NCBI RefSeq assembly: GCF_037042905.1 | Contig: NC_087247.1 | Span: forward strand, 59,109,920-59,173,919 | From: Lytechinus pictus | Taxonomy: Eukaryota > Echinodermata > Echinoidea > Temnopleuroida > Toxopneustidae | Length of the DNA: 64,000 nt | Reading direction: 5' to 3' | Part shown: piece by piece, positions 46,540-59,835 of the stretch | Position numbering within the stretch: position 1 is the first letter of the stretch | Layout of the letters: every line of letters begins with the position of its first letter | The notes under the pieces: generated by a model | Seen by the model: the letters and a program-made list of their open reading frames with translations, nothing else | Told to the model about the DNA's origin: nothing | Databases searched by the model: none | Made by a program: the position numbers and the translations under genes

Positions 46540-47615
46540 TGTGCCTGCCCGGACTACGACGACAAACAAACGAAAGCTCGCACGTGTTCTCATACTGGGT
46601 AAACAATAGTCAAAACAGCTTTATTGAATCTAGTCTCTTCATTATGGTCAAAGCTGACTCTTTGGCTTGCTGATTCACTTTGTTCCTTAGATTCCCGTAA
46701 AAACTATAAACAAACAAACAAATGAACAAAATCCAACATAAGTATATCATCATATCAAAGCATGTTACAGTGCAACTGCATTATAACGAGGCACTTGGGA
46801 CGAGAGAAGATACATTGTTATAGGTAAAGTCTGCCACATCAGTGCCTTTAATAATAAGGTTCCACTGTATTATGAGTCTAAACATTATACTAAGGTGAAT
46901 AACAATTAACTTCAATTTAAAGTAATTGGACTTAAATTATCATAATAGCAATACTGTCCAGTATTTAATACACTAAGTGTTGTGAAAATTAGAAATAAAC
47001 TCTAAACTGATATCCTACAAATAAGGAATATTTGTAAATGTATTTAACTGTATACAATGGGTGTCGAAAACAGCTTAAATAGACAATGTAATTGCAAAAA
47101 TGTTATGTGAGCAATAAATGTAATGTCAACCATCTTATATCAAGTTTTGGCGTATTTGAGTGCTTATTTCCTCAGGACTGAGGTTTGAGTTTAATCTAGT
47201 TGAGTTATCATTACACAATAAATTCGATACTGATTAAGAGTTTCTGTATATTTCCATACAAACAAATATTCATAATCATAGTACTACACAAAGACCTGCA
47301 CACTATGCGTACAATGCATCAATCTGATACACGAGCTATTGAAGTTCTACAGTAGGATAACACTGATTGCTGTATGCATACTGAGCGAGTTCTCTTGAAA
47401 TTAAACCTAAAAGTTCTATTTATGCTTACCACTGTGCCACTTGTTACCAAAGTCTCAGGCAGGCATAAATAATATGCCGATTAACGATGCAATTCCTTTT
47501 CCATCGCCATAACGTGCCCCAGTTTTGGGCCAAAAATTACAATCTTCGCAGACGATAAAATTATGGAATGCCAAATAGACAATTACAACCGCACGGTGTA
47601 TGAAGTGCCTTTACA
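46540..47615 (-). repeat. 5' LTR of the BEL/Pao element
   Basis: 1076 bp, same ends as the left LTR (TGTGCCTGCC...CTTTACA). Presumably contains promoter and polyadenylation signals. Immediately outside is CTGCA (47616-47620). Confidence 0.93.
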
Positions 47616-47943
47616 CTGCATGCAGTGGTTTCATGCATGCAAAGCTCTCGCCAGACGGCCGGCGCAGCCGGCTGGATAATAGTTTACTGTATGCAATCTT
47701 TGTGTGTGTGTATTTGTGTGTAGATTAACAAAAAGGGCGCATGACGAATTGACTTGCAATTTGAACTGTAGAAAGTTGATAAATGCGTGCAAAATTGGGA
47801 GAAAAATTGCGCTACTTTGAAAATTATTGGTTGCCCGATTCGGGCCACCAAAACTTAACATTTTTTCAATAATGGTTGCCCGAGGTGAATTTCTGGTGGC
47901 CCCGGGCCACCGGGCCACCGCTAATGTCGAGCCTTGTGTATTG

Positions 47944-49432
47944 GAAATTCTGACAACTACTCTTTGAAAATGTGTATTGAGCATTGTAAGATTTTAATGC
48001 CCCTACCGTTATTTCTTTACTTAATGTCACTCTCTTTTTTTATACATTAATCTTTTATGTTAGAAATTTCATATTACATATCTCAGGAGATGTCCCTGAA
48101 AATAAATTTTCGATGTTCAAATTCGAATTCTCAAATAGACAAACCTTTTTTATTACAATATAGGCCTAATCAATGACTTAACATTCCTCACACATTTGTG
48201 AAAATTTTGGTTATTTCATCTTTTTTTGCATTAAAAAAAATTGTTTTGCATAGGCTGATCTATAGCCCTACATCAATGTATATTTTATGTTTTTATTGTG
48301 AGGGATATCACAAGTTTCATATATTTGTCTGGGTACAATGGTTGTGTGGACAGTGAACTTTTAGTCCTTTTTTCATGTACAGTATTATCAAAAATTAGTT
48401 TTTCCATTATAGGTCCTTGAAACACAGGGTTTCCTATCACATTTACACAAAGAATCAACAAAGAATGTTGATCAAGTACACTGTGGGATAGCCAGTGGAA
48501 CCCTACAGAGTCTGTGTTCATAGTGGAAGAGCAAAGTGCATGTTTATTTCTCTCACCCATTCTCTGTGCATTGTCCTCCCATAGCTGTTGTCAATCCAAT
48601 TAGGGGAATTGCCTATTGTGTGGAGTCATCAGCCAAAGAGTAGAACCGAGACATCATACTTATCTCCAAATTCAATGGATCTATCTTTCACTCTCTTCTG
48701 CTTTCATTTTACCCTGTGAAAACTCCAGTTATATTTCTTATTTTTCCATTACTTGCGCTCTGATTTCTCGTTTTACAATGTAGGATAATATATTTTCTTA
48801 ATGTCTTTACCTTTCATTTTCTCCAGAGTAGTTGGAATAACTTCATTTAGTCTGTGTATTTGTGTATATCGATTCACTACGAAAAGAATAAATTATTTCC
48901 ATATCACTTTTATATTTTTGAAACCAGACACAAAAAGACATTCAGATAAATTCACACAAAGTACATTTAGGATTTGAGGATTGGTGTGTGCACTCTCTTT
49001 TTATTTGTTGTGTGGCTTTGCATTGCTTAGTATAGTTTTGTATGGTTTCTGTTTGGTATTTCTTGTCCTTGGTAAGAAGTAAGCAGAACATTGGAATGGA
49101 TAGATTGTGTATAGTGGATAGACATGAGGGAGGATGAGAGCTCAGATGTTGAATGGAATATAGGTCAAATCTTCACCCTCTTTTATTTTCTCTCTTTGTG
49201 ACTTCGAACCTGTTTTGCTTATATTAATGACTGTTTATTGATATTAACTACAAGTTTAGTCCACCTTTATGATGTTGACCATCGCCATTTCAGTTTCTCA
49301 CTCTGCAGTTAAAGTGCATTGATGATTCTAGTGAAGTTTGTTTCCATACATCGCACGAAGCATGCATACCTACATGTATAATGTGTACTGGTGAAACAAT
49401 ATGGCATACATGTAACCCATGTCAACAAGATA
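47944..49432. other. Intronic sequence, nothing specific seen
   Basis: AT-rich; no supported frame or complete repeat. Open frames of 60-90 codons on either strand show no domain or splice context. Confidence 0.4.
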
Positions 49433-49881
49433 GACACCATTAATTCTCACTACCTTCCTAAAACTGTTTTAGTGGAAACTAGTTTAGTAAAAACTAGTTT
49501 AACATGTAATGAGAATGGTCGAAGCGATCTTCCAAATCAGTTCATAAAACCACCTCTTGATGTAGTTTTCAAGATCGCTTTGCCTCGTTAAACTGGTTTT
49601 AGTGTGAGGACACAACCGTTCTTCGGGAAGCGATCTTCGCACATTTTGAGCGCGCTACTCCACACACTGTGTGTAGAATGCCTTCGCTGCGGTTTTGAAT
49701 TTCCCGCGAAACATTTCACCCCACTTAGAGCGTTTCCATAGCAACAAGATAGCTTTACATGAAGTGATTATGAAAACCACTTTCGTGTGATCAAATGGGA
49801 ACGCTAGCAAAGCGATCTTCCAAACTGGTTTCCTGAACCGGTCTCCAGTAAACTAGTTTTAGAAAGCATGAGAACAGGGTC
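49433..49881. mobile_element. MITE with imperfect inverted ends
   Basis: The left GACACCATTAATTCTCACTA...CCTAAAACTG pairs with the right end ...AAACTAGTTTTAGAAAGCAT, GAGAACAGGGTC. Internal words AGCGATCTTCCAAA occur near both ends (49522 and 49818), and GCGATCTT recurs in the middle. Probably an old PIF/Harbinger-like or unassigned element. Confidence 0.6.
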
Positions 49882-52800
49882 TTATTGGCCTCCAATCTAG
49901 AAAGAAAGACACATTCAATTTCCATTAATTTCATAAGTAGTCGTATTTTTATGTAGACTTGAGCCCCCAGATAAAAATCAACATAAAACTAGCAACCCTA
50001 CTGAAGTGGTGTATATGTCCTATATAATAAGGAATCGACAAACTCCACCTACCTGTAACTAATTTTTTTTGTCACTAGTTGTTATTTTTACAGGGTAAGA
50101 ACTGCCCTCTAGATTAAATTTGAAATAGGATTATAACCATTTTAATGTTAGGTTATCAAATTAGCAATCACAGAGGTGTGAATTATGGTAAAGTTCACTT
50201 CTTTCATATTCCCAAGCTAAACTTTAAATAAGTTAATTAAATTAATATCCCATCAAAATTTCATCTCAATAATGATGAATCACAATTTTTGCCTAGATAA
50301 AAATGATCATCCCGAGACCAGAATGATAGGAAAGCCTGTAGTGCAGGAAACATGAATTCATGTGCTCATCATAATTGAGCCTTGCAGGCAGGTAAAAGCC
50401 TCTATGTAGGATGAGTGATTGACTGTCAGTGCTCTGAGGCATTGTGGGAATTCTTTCACGCTTTGTGCTTCGGCAGCTGTATCCGCATCATGTCATCATC
50501 GCCAAGAATCCCACTCTCTCCTCCTTTTTTATTTTCTTTCAATGTCATATAGGTTTAACAGAGTGAGATATTGCATATTGACCCATCGTATGAATATACA
50601 CAAAATTTTAGCTGGAATAAAATGTGGAGAATAAAAAATGTTTAAAGAAGATAGTTATGGTAGCTTTCGGAATGTCTCATTGCTGACACCAAGTTATTTA
50701 CTGTTTGCGCTAAGCGTGTAATCGTGACAAATGTTGACTATTTCAATAAAAATATAATTTGTAAAATCTAGTTCTCATTTCTAAATATTTCACTTTGGTT
50801 TCATTGATACCATACATGTGCATATTTTTGTCTGATACAAAGATTCCTCATGGTACTTGACTTGTTTCCAGATGACCATCCGATAGATATTTTGTTTGGC
50901 CTTTACTATAGGTTATGCTATTCAAACATACCTGTTTTGTTGGTCTAGAGCCATCTTTATTTTTTATTCCAAGAGTCGAAAGGTTTTTGATTGGTAAACT
51001 TAAAATAACTTGAAGACAATGAGAATAAACACTGCATCTTTTATAATCTTATTCACTTAATAAGCATTCTGCCCATGTACTTAGTATGAGATGGTTTCAT
51101 TATATAAACATGATTAATACTATTATTTTAGCAAATGCATAATATGTATTAACTCTCTTAATAGTCCCCTTTAGCTGTACTTCATTAAATGCATCAAGTA
51201 TTTTGTCTTTGCCAGCCACTTTTATTTTAAAAAGCTTCTTCCCATTTTCCCCACCACATCTTTTTGTCTGGCACTTACTTAAGTCATATATGGTTAGATC
51301 GTGACTCTGTGGCCATTCACTTCTACCATGTATGACAACGTGATGCTTTTAGTCTTGTTTGATGTACAATGTGTTCTGACTGGAGGGTGAAAGAGACAGT
51401 TTTTTTCCACTCTCTTAGCTTCTTATCGCCCATCTGTCGCCATTCAAGTCATTTCCACCACTATAGAGGAGCTGTAGTGTCATGGTATTGTGAACTCTCC
51501 CATTCCTCCAATACATGTATAACTTGCTCTCTTTTCTTTTTCGTTGTTTTGAAGAAAAATGCAACATGAAGAAGGATGATGGGAAAAGATGAGCGAAAAA
51601 TGAAGCACATTTACAAAATTAGATTTTTGTGGGTTCGTCAAAGCTACATCCAATTGAACATAAATCTGAATCCTAATGAATAGTATCAAGTTAATTTTGG
51701 GCATTTCTTAGCAAATATATAATATGAAAGTTCAGCTCAAGATTATATCATAGATGAATTTGTATCTATATTAATGAAAACATTTTTGGTAGATAGGGAA
51801 ACATGGGACACACTTTTCTTCTCCTTTTGGAAGACCTTTACAACTGATTTATTTCATGGATGCAATTATCATACCCAGCTGGGTTCACTAAAATGTGTCA
51901 GAAATTTCATCATGGTGTCATGTAGAATTTGTGCAGTCTCCAATCTCCTCATGTAGGAACAAGTAGGCCTACTTCTATTCCTACTAATTTGATGATATCA
52001 TAATTCAGGTTTGATGGAAATCAAGAGAACAATAACAAGAAAGATAAAGCAGGAAATGTCACCAAGAGTTTAGATGCCATCTTTTCTCTATCAAAGTGAA
52101 ACACGTCTGAGATAAATTTCCTGTCATCTTTGCACTCAGACAACTGATATGAAGTTCTAGTTTTCTTTTATACCTTTTATAACCCTTGGCCTTCATGTTC
52201 ATCATTCAATCTTGTCTAAAAAGTACTAATTTACACTATACTACATGCTTACATATGAGGAGGCTGTGAATTGTACTACATTGCATAGTTTTATTACTTG
52301 GACAAGATAAATTACATTTCCCCTCTTGTTCATTCAATATTCAAATTAAGGAGGAACTTTGGGAAGACTGTTTGAACTGGTGTTGGATTTGAACTTTATA
52401 AACTTCTTTAGAAACACATTTGGGAAGTTTGATTAAATCTACATTGATACCAAAATTTGTAGACCCTACCCTACCCTAGTCTGCAGGCACAGACCCCGAT
52501 TGGAACTTTGATCAACAAGTGTGCCTCCATGCAAAGACTAGCACATACAAAACTGAGCCTTCAGTACACAAGGCATGAGTAGGCTGCACATTCAGACCAT
52601 TAACTCGAGTGAAGGGTTTGCCCAGCAGACTAACCCTACCCTTGCATAGTGCCATAAACTATGAATTTCCCATGAAGCTTACATGAGTGGTTAGAAAGGG
52701 ATCAGGAGGGAGAAATATTTGTGGTTATATGTTGTTATCATTGGGACTCATCTCACCCAGTCATGCTCTCTAAAGTTAGACTTACTTCCAGACCTGGGAG

Positions 52801-53285
52801 GGTATATTGTACTGTTCCACAATCTATTTTTTTTTAATATTCTTTGCTGGCACTTAATGGTCTAGATGACCTTCACTGTATGTCCGTTTCTCAAACATAG
52901 AACAGTTATTCAAGAACTTATCTAAAAGTTTTGTTAAGATCGTTGATATTTTGTAAAGAAAAAATGCTTTGGAACGAAGACCAGGTACTAAGTAGGGGGT
53001 ACTGTGATTTGACCTTAGATGAGGACATGGCCATGTGAGAGTGTGAGGAGTGAGTGAGATATGAAGAATGGGATGTTCCATCAGGACCATGTCCATTGTA
53101 TAGGACCATTGGATCATTCATTCTCATGGAGAGTGAAGATATAAAGAGGTCCAATGAGCCAGGTAAAGATTGTCAACAAGATCATACAGATTTATGATGT
53201 ATGATAGATTTGGGTTGATATTCAAGAATGATGCTGAAAGGACTATCCCATGTACATCTTCTCAGAAGTGGGTAACCTGATTTCA
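49882..53285. other. Intronic sequence, nothing specific seen
   Basis: AT-rich, no exon with domain content recognised. Open frames of 60-87 codons (for example 50419-50634 and 52854-53117) lack splice signals in register and any known motif. Confidence 0.4.
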
Positions 53286-53415
53286 TTATTAGAAGGAGAA
53301 TGAAACCTTTGGAACAAGAAAGAGGATATTAAAAGAGCCAGAGAGAAAGAGAGATCTAGAAGAGAAGAAATTGTGTAGAGATGAGAATTAAAAAAATCAG
53401 AGAAGTGGAACATTG
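53286..53415 (+). mobile_element. Fragment of the TTAA-type MITE family
   Basis: GGAGAATGAAACCTTTGGAA followed by AAGAAAGAGG resembles the left end of the element at 15975 (GGGGAATAAAACCTTTGGAA). Only one end is visible. Confidence 0.5.
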
Positions 53416-53602
53416 AGAAGTGTATAGCACTGTCATATTGTAGCTAAAGTGGCCCATATGCCTCAATGGTCCTCTCTTTAAAACTGATGCTAAACAACAT
53501 CATCATCACAGGGAGGACTAGGAAGGATTATCCTGCCTGTCTTGTTGGGTTAAAGATGTAGTGTGACCCTCACTTGAGGTCAAGAGCTATCCTACTCTAG
53601 TA

Positions 53603-54151
53603 CCCTTTTTACACAGGATTTTCTTAGCCCCGGACTATCGCTAACCCCGTACTATCCTTAACCCCGTACTATTTTTTTTCCTTTTTACACATGCCAAATT
53701 GTTATTGCTAACCCCGGATAAGGAATGCTTGCTTTTCACACACGAAACTCGCTAACCCCGGACTAGTGGTTCTTGTCGATCATTCGTAGTACAAGTACTT
53801 CACTCGTACCTTTTTACACACGCTACAATTTCCTTAACCCCGTACTATAGGTGGGGCCAAATTGCCATTTAGCCCCACCTATAGTACGGGGTTAAGCTTA
53901 GCCCACTTTCGTTTTACACTAGCGATTTTAACCCCGTACTATCGCTCTTAGCACCGCAATTGCTGGGATAACCCTGCTTTTTTGCAGGGCCAAATAATCC
54001 CGTACTAAAGGTGGGGTTAGCCCACTTTGCAAAAATGCTGTGTAAAAAGAAAGTGGGCTAAGCTTAACCCCGTACTATAGGTGGGGCTAAATGGCAATTT
54101 AGCCCCACCTATAGTACGGGGTTAAGGAAATTTTAGCGTGTGTAAAAAGGG
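53603..54151. mobile_element. MITE made of nested perfect palindromes
   Basis: Ends CCCTTTTTACACA and TGTGTAAAAAGGG, flanked by TA on both sides (53601-53602, 54152-54153). Inside, ACCCCGTACTAT is repeated several times. Two separate palindromes of 64 bp (53833-53896 and 54063-54126) each pair end to end apart from the loop, and they lie inverted relative to each other. No coding content. TA duplication suggests a Tc1/mariner-like mover but other families are possible. Confidence 0.78.
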
Positions 54152-54153
54152 TA

Positions 54154-57100
54154 TAGGAGATTACCATGCTCAGACCCAATCTATATTTGAATGTTTGATG
54201 ATGAGAAAATCCTCAGGCTTTTAATAAAATAACACTTTCCCTCTACATACTCCATGCCTTCTTTCACTATGGCTTCATGCGTAAGACAAGTTTGAATAGC
54301 AAGTTGTATGAAGGCTCACATGAACTTACACCACAAATTCAATACAAAATTGCTCAAAAGGAAAGTAATACCCTGCTTAAATGGCAGCTGTGAAAAAATT
54401 GTTTACATGTATTCTGACTATTTTCTATTAATTCAATCAGTGTTTATTACCTTACTATCTTATAATAGTTATCACAATGATTTTTTTACTGACCTGTGGA
54501 TTGATATGTCTATCAGTTAAGAATAGGATGCAGTCACTAAATGCAGACAGCAGTCTTCAATCTTAGAGCAAGTGATTACATATGGTCCTGATCTCAATAG
54601 AGTATGGACAAATTACAACTCCATCTGCTGATGATAAAAACACTCATGGTAGTCAGACAGAGGAGTAAAGACTTTTATAGTGTTTTGGAGACTTTTAGTC
54701 ATAAATTAGAACTGGAACTTGGAAGTTCATTCTTTGAAAATAACATCAAATTAATTTGTGAACTTTTAAGGAAAGTTATGACTTTGATTCTGGGGAGGTG
54801 ATAAAGTTGTATATACATGTATGTGTAATGTTAAAGCTTTAACCAAAGTAAGTTTTGATAATATTATTTTGTAAACATCTACTTAAAAAATATGGCCTAT
54901 ATGGAAATCATGACATTTACAGGTTATTTGTTGAACCAAGACTGTTGCAAGGTCATGTGTACATAATAATTGGGAAGGTCTGGGTGTTGTAGAGAGATGA
55001 TATCTGTCATTGGATTTGGACAGACAGGGTATCTTCTACATCTCAAATTCCTAAGTGGTGGTGCGTGAAAGTGAGGACTATTCGTCCAGATATATGAGGA
55101 TGTGGGGAAGGGAGAGAGAACATGCTTGATTCTTGAAGTTGAAGATATCAAAGATAACATTAATTTTAATTTAAATATCTGAGCTACAAGGTCCCACTCG
55201 TCACCCGTGTCTGATATGTTTTTAAAATACCTCGAAATTATTGTTGAATTTTGAAATTGCACTATTCTGGTGTCATGCAAGCACTTCCTCTGTAATTTAT
55301 GATCCAACATTTAAAAATGTTTACCTGTTTTTTATTTGTTAGTTCCTTTGTATCATTATATCTTGTTTTCTGATGGCAATGAATAAACCTTTTATTGCAT
55401 TCAGTTACAGGAATCTACATTGTGTTTTACTTTTTAATGTAACGCGTGAAAGATAAAATATGAAATCCCATACATACTTAACACCTGCAATAAAATAATG
55501 ATTATAATATTTTTGTTATGAGGAGGGAGGGTGAGATCTTAACGGTGTCATGAGATGCTATATTCTGATGTGAATGATGATAGACCCTTCTGCATACCAT
55601 TACCTGATTATATCTAACTACAGAGAAGATTCTCTAAAGGCCCACTAAAACTAGGTTAATTGGTCTCAAATATATCTGACTCATTGTTTTCAGCCCTATT
55701 TCTCCACAATGCAGTGTGAATTTGACCGAGAGCGTTATTCCCCTTTCATCATGCTTTCTTTATCTTTCCCTATTCTGTTAGGCTCTGGTGCACCCCCATG
55801 ATGTGACCTGATTACATGTGGGTCATGTTCCCTTCGAGAGTTCTAATGTCATTTGTATGCAGGTCGTCTGCAAAGATAGAGAACATGATTTCAATTTTTC
55901 ATTACACATTTCTAACTTTTCCCTGCCTAGTTGGAGGATCTCTGATTTCTTGCGATGGTTCCCTGCCCTGAGGCTCGTCCGCTCTCAATCATTCAAGAAA
56001 TTTATGGCGTATTATTGTGATGATTTTGACACCATTTAAAACAAATCACATGTTTTACTTATCGCATTTTAAGTAAACCAATTTGAATTTTTAATTCAAG
56101 ATGATTAGTCAAGATTTATGATTGAAGTGGGATTTCTTGATTTGGTTCTGTCATGATCCTTAATCAATCTGGTGTTACCAGTGGTATTGATTCGCATGCC
56201 CTTTGGCTGACTTGAGTCATTTGCAATTTGTTCCCATTTATTTCAATTATTCTCAAACTTTTTATGATAATGTTTCGGTTCCAACATATTGAGAATCTGG
56301 TCATGACAAATTTTAGTGTAAATAGTTTCAATGGAGGTTAGAATGATCCAAGTCTGTGATAAGGAAATCCAAATCTGATAAGATTGAAATCCAATGTCAA
56401 GCAAATGTGAATTTTATGATGTACAAATGAAATCATTTTGACTCTAAATGCACCATGCATGGATGGTTCAGTGTCTCGGTTGCAGAGTCAATGTACACAG
56501 ATTCTTCAAAGTGCAAAGAAACCTCTATTTATCAAAAAGATATTCACCCATGACATATTCTCTTGAAAAGAAAAGGGGAAATGAAATTCCTCTTTGAAAG
56601 CCAGGCAGCTGCAACAATTCTGCCCGCGCTACCGATTTACAAAAGCTTGATATTTTTCTGTTGTTGGGTATATCCACAGGCTTAGGGCCAGGCAGCAGGC
56701 CGTACAGAGAGTGAGAAGTGATCCAGAATATATGCCCGTTGACTCAGTTCAAAACGTTGCATTGGCCAGGAACTTGAACTTTGACCTCTAGCATAAATAA
56801 ACACATCAACAATAAAATAGGAAGGAGAGGGGAAAAAGATGATTTCCAACTTGGTAATAAGTGGTGTTGATGTCTATTGAGACCTAAAATAGTTGTCTCA
56901 ACTTTAATAGAGGGTATCCTTTTTGTCTAAAAAATATTATTCTTGTCATGAAACAGCTTATGATAAAAATATAATTCACCATGATATACATTTCAGTGGT
57001 GTGACTCGATGATCTGGATTGAAAAACAAACAAGATCCCCCTGTAAGCCTAATTACTGGCATTAATTGATTTCTTAGTCTTCTTTTATCCTGATTTTTAG

Positions 57101-57821
57101 TTTGGTAATGATTTGAAAGTAAAGTCTACAAAGCCTGGATGTCAATGGGTTTTAAAATAGTGGATTCATTTGAAGAGATATTCTTCCTGGCTATCTGTAG
57201 AATGAAAAATATGAGTAATCAAATTAATAGAGTTATTAAATACATCTAGTAGAAGAGTATTACTGAGTAGTATTGAGAAATAATGTATGGAGCCACTATA
57301 CAGTAGAGTATACTGTGCTCTGTTTGATGAAGAGTTAATCATTAACCTCAAATATTTGAATAGTCGTACCTCTCGATCAGACCGAGAATTTAGATCAGAA
57401 AAAATGTTTAGATGTAGTAATTTAGAATATCTTTGCACCAAAGTTAAGTATTTCTAAAGTTATAGTTTCATGTTGAAAAACAAATCTTTGGTTAACTTAT
57501 GTATACAAACTAGGATTATGCTTAATTTCAGGTCATGCATAATTATTAGGCTGTGTTCAATTACTAAACTTTGTTACCCTACATGTAGAATCATTACTTT
57601 CAAAGACATTTTAGTGCAAACCTTGGTTACATTAAGACTTCTTTTCAGAATTCAAATATATGCTGAAGAGATGCAATACCATGATTCTATAACGTGTCTT
57701 GTTCAGATTAAGATATTATGTACAATCTTGTTCGACCTATGTCTTCAGCCTCATTAGTTGACTACATCTGGCTAATGGGACAAAGATTTTTACTGCATGA
57801 TCTTTATGAGTGAGTGTCTAA
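54154..57821. other. Intronic sequence, nothing specific seen
   Basis: AT-rich without an assignable exon, repeat array or complete transposon. Short open frames are consistent with chance. Confidence 0.4.
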
Positions 57822-58480
57822 GACCCCGTTACATCTGAGAGATTCCCTACCTCGGGCCGGCCCGGGGCCTACCTCGGGTCAGAAAGAAATCAGATGTAAA
57901 CATCCCAAACCTACCTCGGGGCCACCTTTTAGCGAACCTACCCGAGACCACATCCAAAGGTAGTCTCGGGTAGGTATCGGGCCGGCCCCGATCCACCGAT
58001 TCGTAGATGTAAACGCACACAAGCTTTTGAACCTATCTTGGTCCATTCAATTACGTCATAGCGCGCGCTATCCCCTCCCCTGCACCGTCGTTCTTCGAAT
58101 GTTTTGCGGCATGCGACATGTGAATTGTGATTGATAAAGTCTTTGATTCGAGTGGAAAGAAGGAAGCATTTTAAACGTATCCTATTCAAGTCGATCATAT
58201 CTTCAACTTCAAATGGCGAGCTAGCAGCCGACGAGTGTAACGAAATGTAAACAACTTCAATTAGCGCGCGCAAAATTATTCAGAGCCTAGATCGAGAGCG
58301 CCCTTTGGTGTCAGCAATCGGATACCGCTCGAAACCGATAGGGGAGGGAATGAACGCTGTGATGTAAACAGACCACATTTCGGACTCGGTCCGTTCGCGA
58401 AGCTAATCCACCAATAATCCAGTCAAGGTTGCAAGTGGACTCGGTCGGGTCTTGGGTAGGAAACTTTCAGATGTAACAGG
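57822..58480. mobile_element. MITE with GACCCCGTTACATCTGA ends
   Basis: The right end reads TCAGATGTAACAGGGGTC, inverse of the left with one extra mismatch. Subterminal CTACCTCGGGTC and GACTCGGTCGGGTC-like words pair between arms. A palindrome GGGCCGGCCC lies near each flank of the left arm (57855, 57980). A GC-rich body with GCGCGC words stands out from the intron. The 111-codon minus frame at 57938-58273 is internal to it and has no domain. Target duplication not clear. Confidence 0.7.
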
Positions 58481-59529
58481 GGTCATACATTACATACATT
58501 TATTCTTTGATTATTAACCGTGGAACATACTAGTAGTATCCATGAAAACATCAAATCATATCAGATGCAATGTGTTAAAACATGATGCTCAAGCCATCGT
58601 AGTAATACACGGCAATATTTCATCCATTGGTTTGTGTTTATAGAATGGAAGGTATAACTGTCAGTGTGTTTATGGCACTAACCGCCCCTATATTCCATGA
58701 TATATGTCTCCCTGTTTACTCCTTCTGCCTGTTCTTCAATGTAGATGGTATGTTTCAAGAGGGAGGATCTGTTGATGCAGATGCTTTCTAGGAATCTAAA
58801 AGCACTCATATTTTACTACCACATCAAGGCATTTATTAATCTGAAATTACTGAATCTCTCAGGTGCAGTTCATAATGTGGATGAGTAGGTGTGTGAAATG
58901 ACAGAGAGTTAAAGAATCTAGTAGTCTTCACAATATTAACCACACAACCATTCTACTTTGAACTAAATCTTGGGAAAATGCAATTAGGAAATTATTTGTT
59001 AAAGTTGATCCATCATATTAAAGCCTTATTAGCTTTCTATGTCATACATCAAACTATTTTATTTTTGGTGTGTATGTTGGCGATTGTTCAAATGCAGAGT
59101 GATCGTGAGACCTATTGACATTGCAGATATGAGAGAAACATTTCTTAAATTCAAAAGTTGTCTGATATGATTGTTCTCTTTTGGATCAGAGCTGACTTAC
59201 ACCTGACGTATATATGTGACATTTGATATTGATGTGGTGTGTATGTATGTAAACCAAGGAATGAGGAGAATTGTCAGAACAGTTGCTCAATATGTTCTTG
59301 TTTACTGATCTTGTAATGCTGATGCTGGAGATTTAGCATTGTTGTCTTGACTCTATTTTTTTTTCATCTTGACAGGCTAAAGGCTTCATACAGTAATGAG
59401 TTCTCATTCTGCTATATAAACGGTAGTGTTATCTTAAGTCAAACAAACAACAGTTAATAATTTGAGACTTTGGGGCTTACATTTGATGGCTTAAATTTTG
59501 ACTGAGGAGTATCTTTCTCTATTATAAGC

Positions 59530-59835
59530 AGGCAAGGCGCGAGATTCAAAACCACTAGCCCAGCAGCCACCCACGGCGCCCGCGCCCAACGACACGCTGG
59601 GCTAAAAGTTCCCGTTAATTGCTTTCACATTGCCAAAATACCTGCGACCTTGGAAAAATCCCTGCGAAAGTTCTCGTAATTTCGCCAAGTACCTACTATT
59701 TAGCGGGTATTTTCTTTCGGGGAAATTACGCGTAGTTTGCTTTCACATTACCAAAATACCTGGTATTTTCTGATTGGGGTAAATTTCCCGATCCGAGAAT
59801 ACCTGGAACTGACGAACTTCGAGGCGGTCTGAAAC
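59530..59835. mobile_element. Fragment of a MITE-like repeat
   Basis: A GC-richer block with repeated TTGCTTTCACATT(G/A)CCAAAATACCTG at about 59618 and 59738, in an otherwise AT-rich intron. Inverted pairing is partial. Ends not defined. Confidence 0.4.

Larger units (their letters stand above)
37821..47615 (-). mobile_element. Full-length BEL/Pao LTR retrotransposon
   Basis: 9795 bp on the minus strand: 5' LTR (46540-47615), a leader of about 1.4 kb (45139-46539), one gag-pol frame (45138-39391), a noncoding stretch of about 0.5 kb, a purine tract and the 3' LTR (37821-38896), flanked by CTGCA. No env-like third frame. The primer-binding site next to the 5' LTR was not recognised. Nearly identical LTRs and an open frame indicate very recent insertion. 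It lies antisense within the CELSR intron. Confidence 0.95.
36829..47936. mobile_element. TIR element split by the BEL/Pao insertion
   Basis: Left end CAAGGCTCCACATTAAC at 36829 and right end, inverted, GCTAATGTCGAGCCTTG ending at 47936. Both are followed inward by GGTGGCCCG/CGGGCCACC words in opposite orientation. Flanks carry TGTATTG on both sides (36822-36828, 47937-47943), a 7-bp duplication. Without the 9.8-kb BEL element and its 5-bp duplication, the host is about 1.3 kb and non-coding, with an A-rich tract at 37015-37150. Superfamily uncertain (hAT or P-like by duplication size). Confidence 0.78.

Noticed and set aside
57938..58273. 111-codon minus-strand gene
   Set aside because: Entirely inside a MITE; no domain or splice context.
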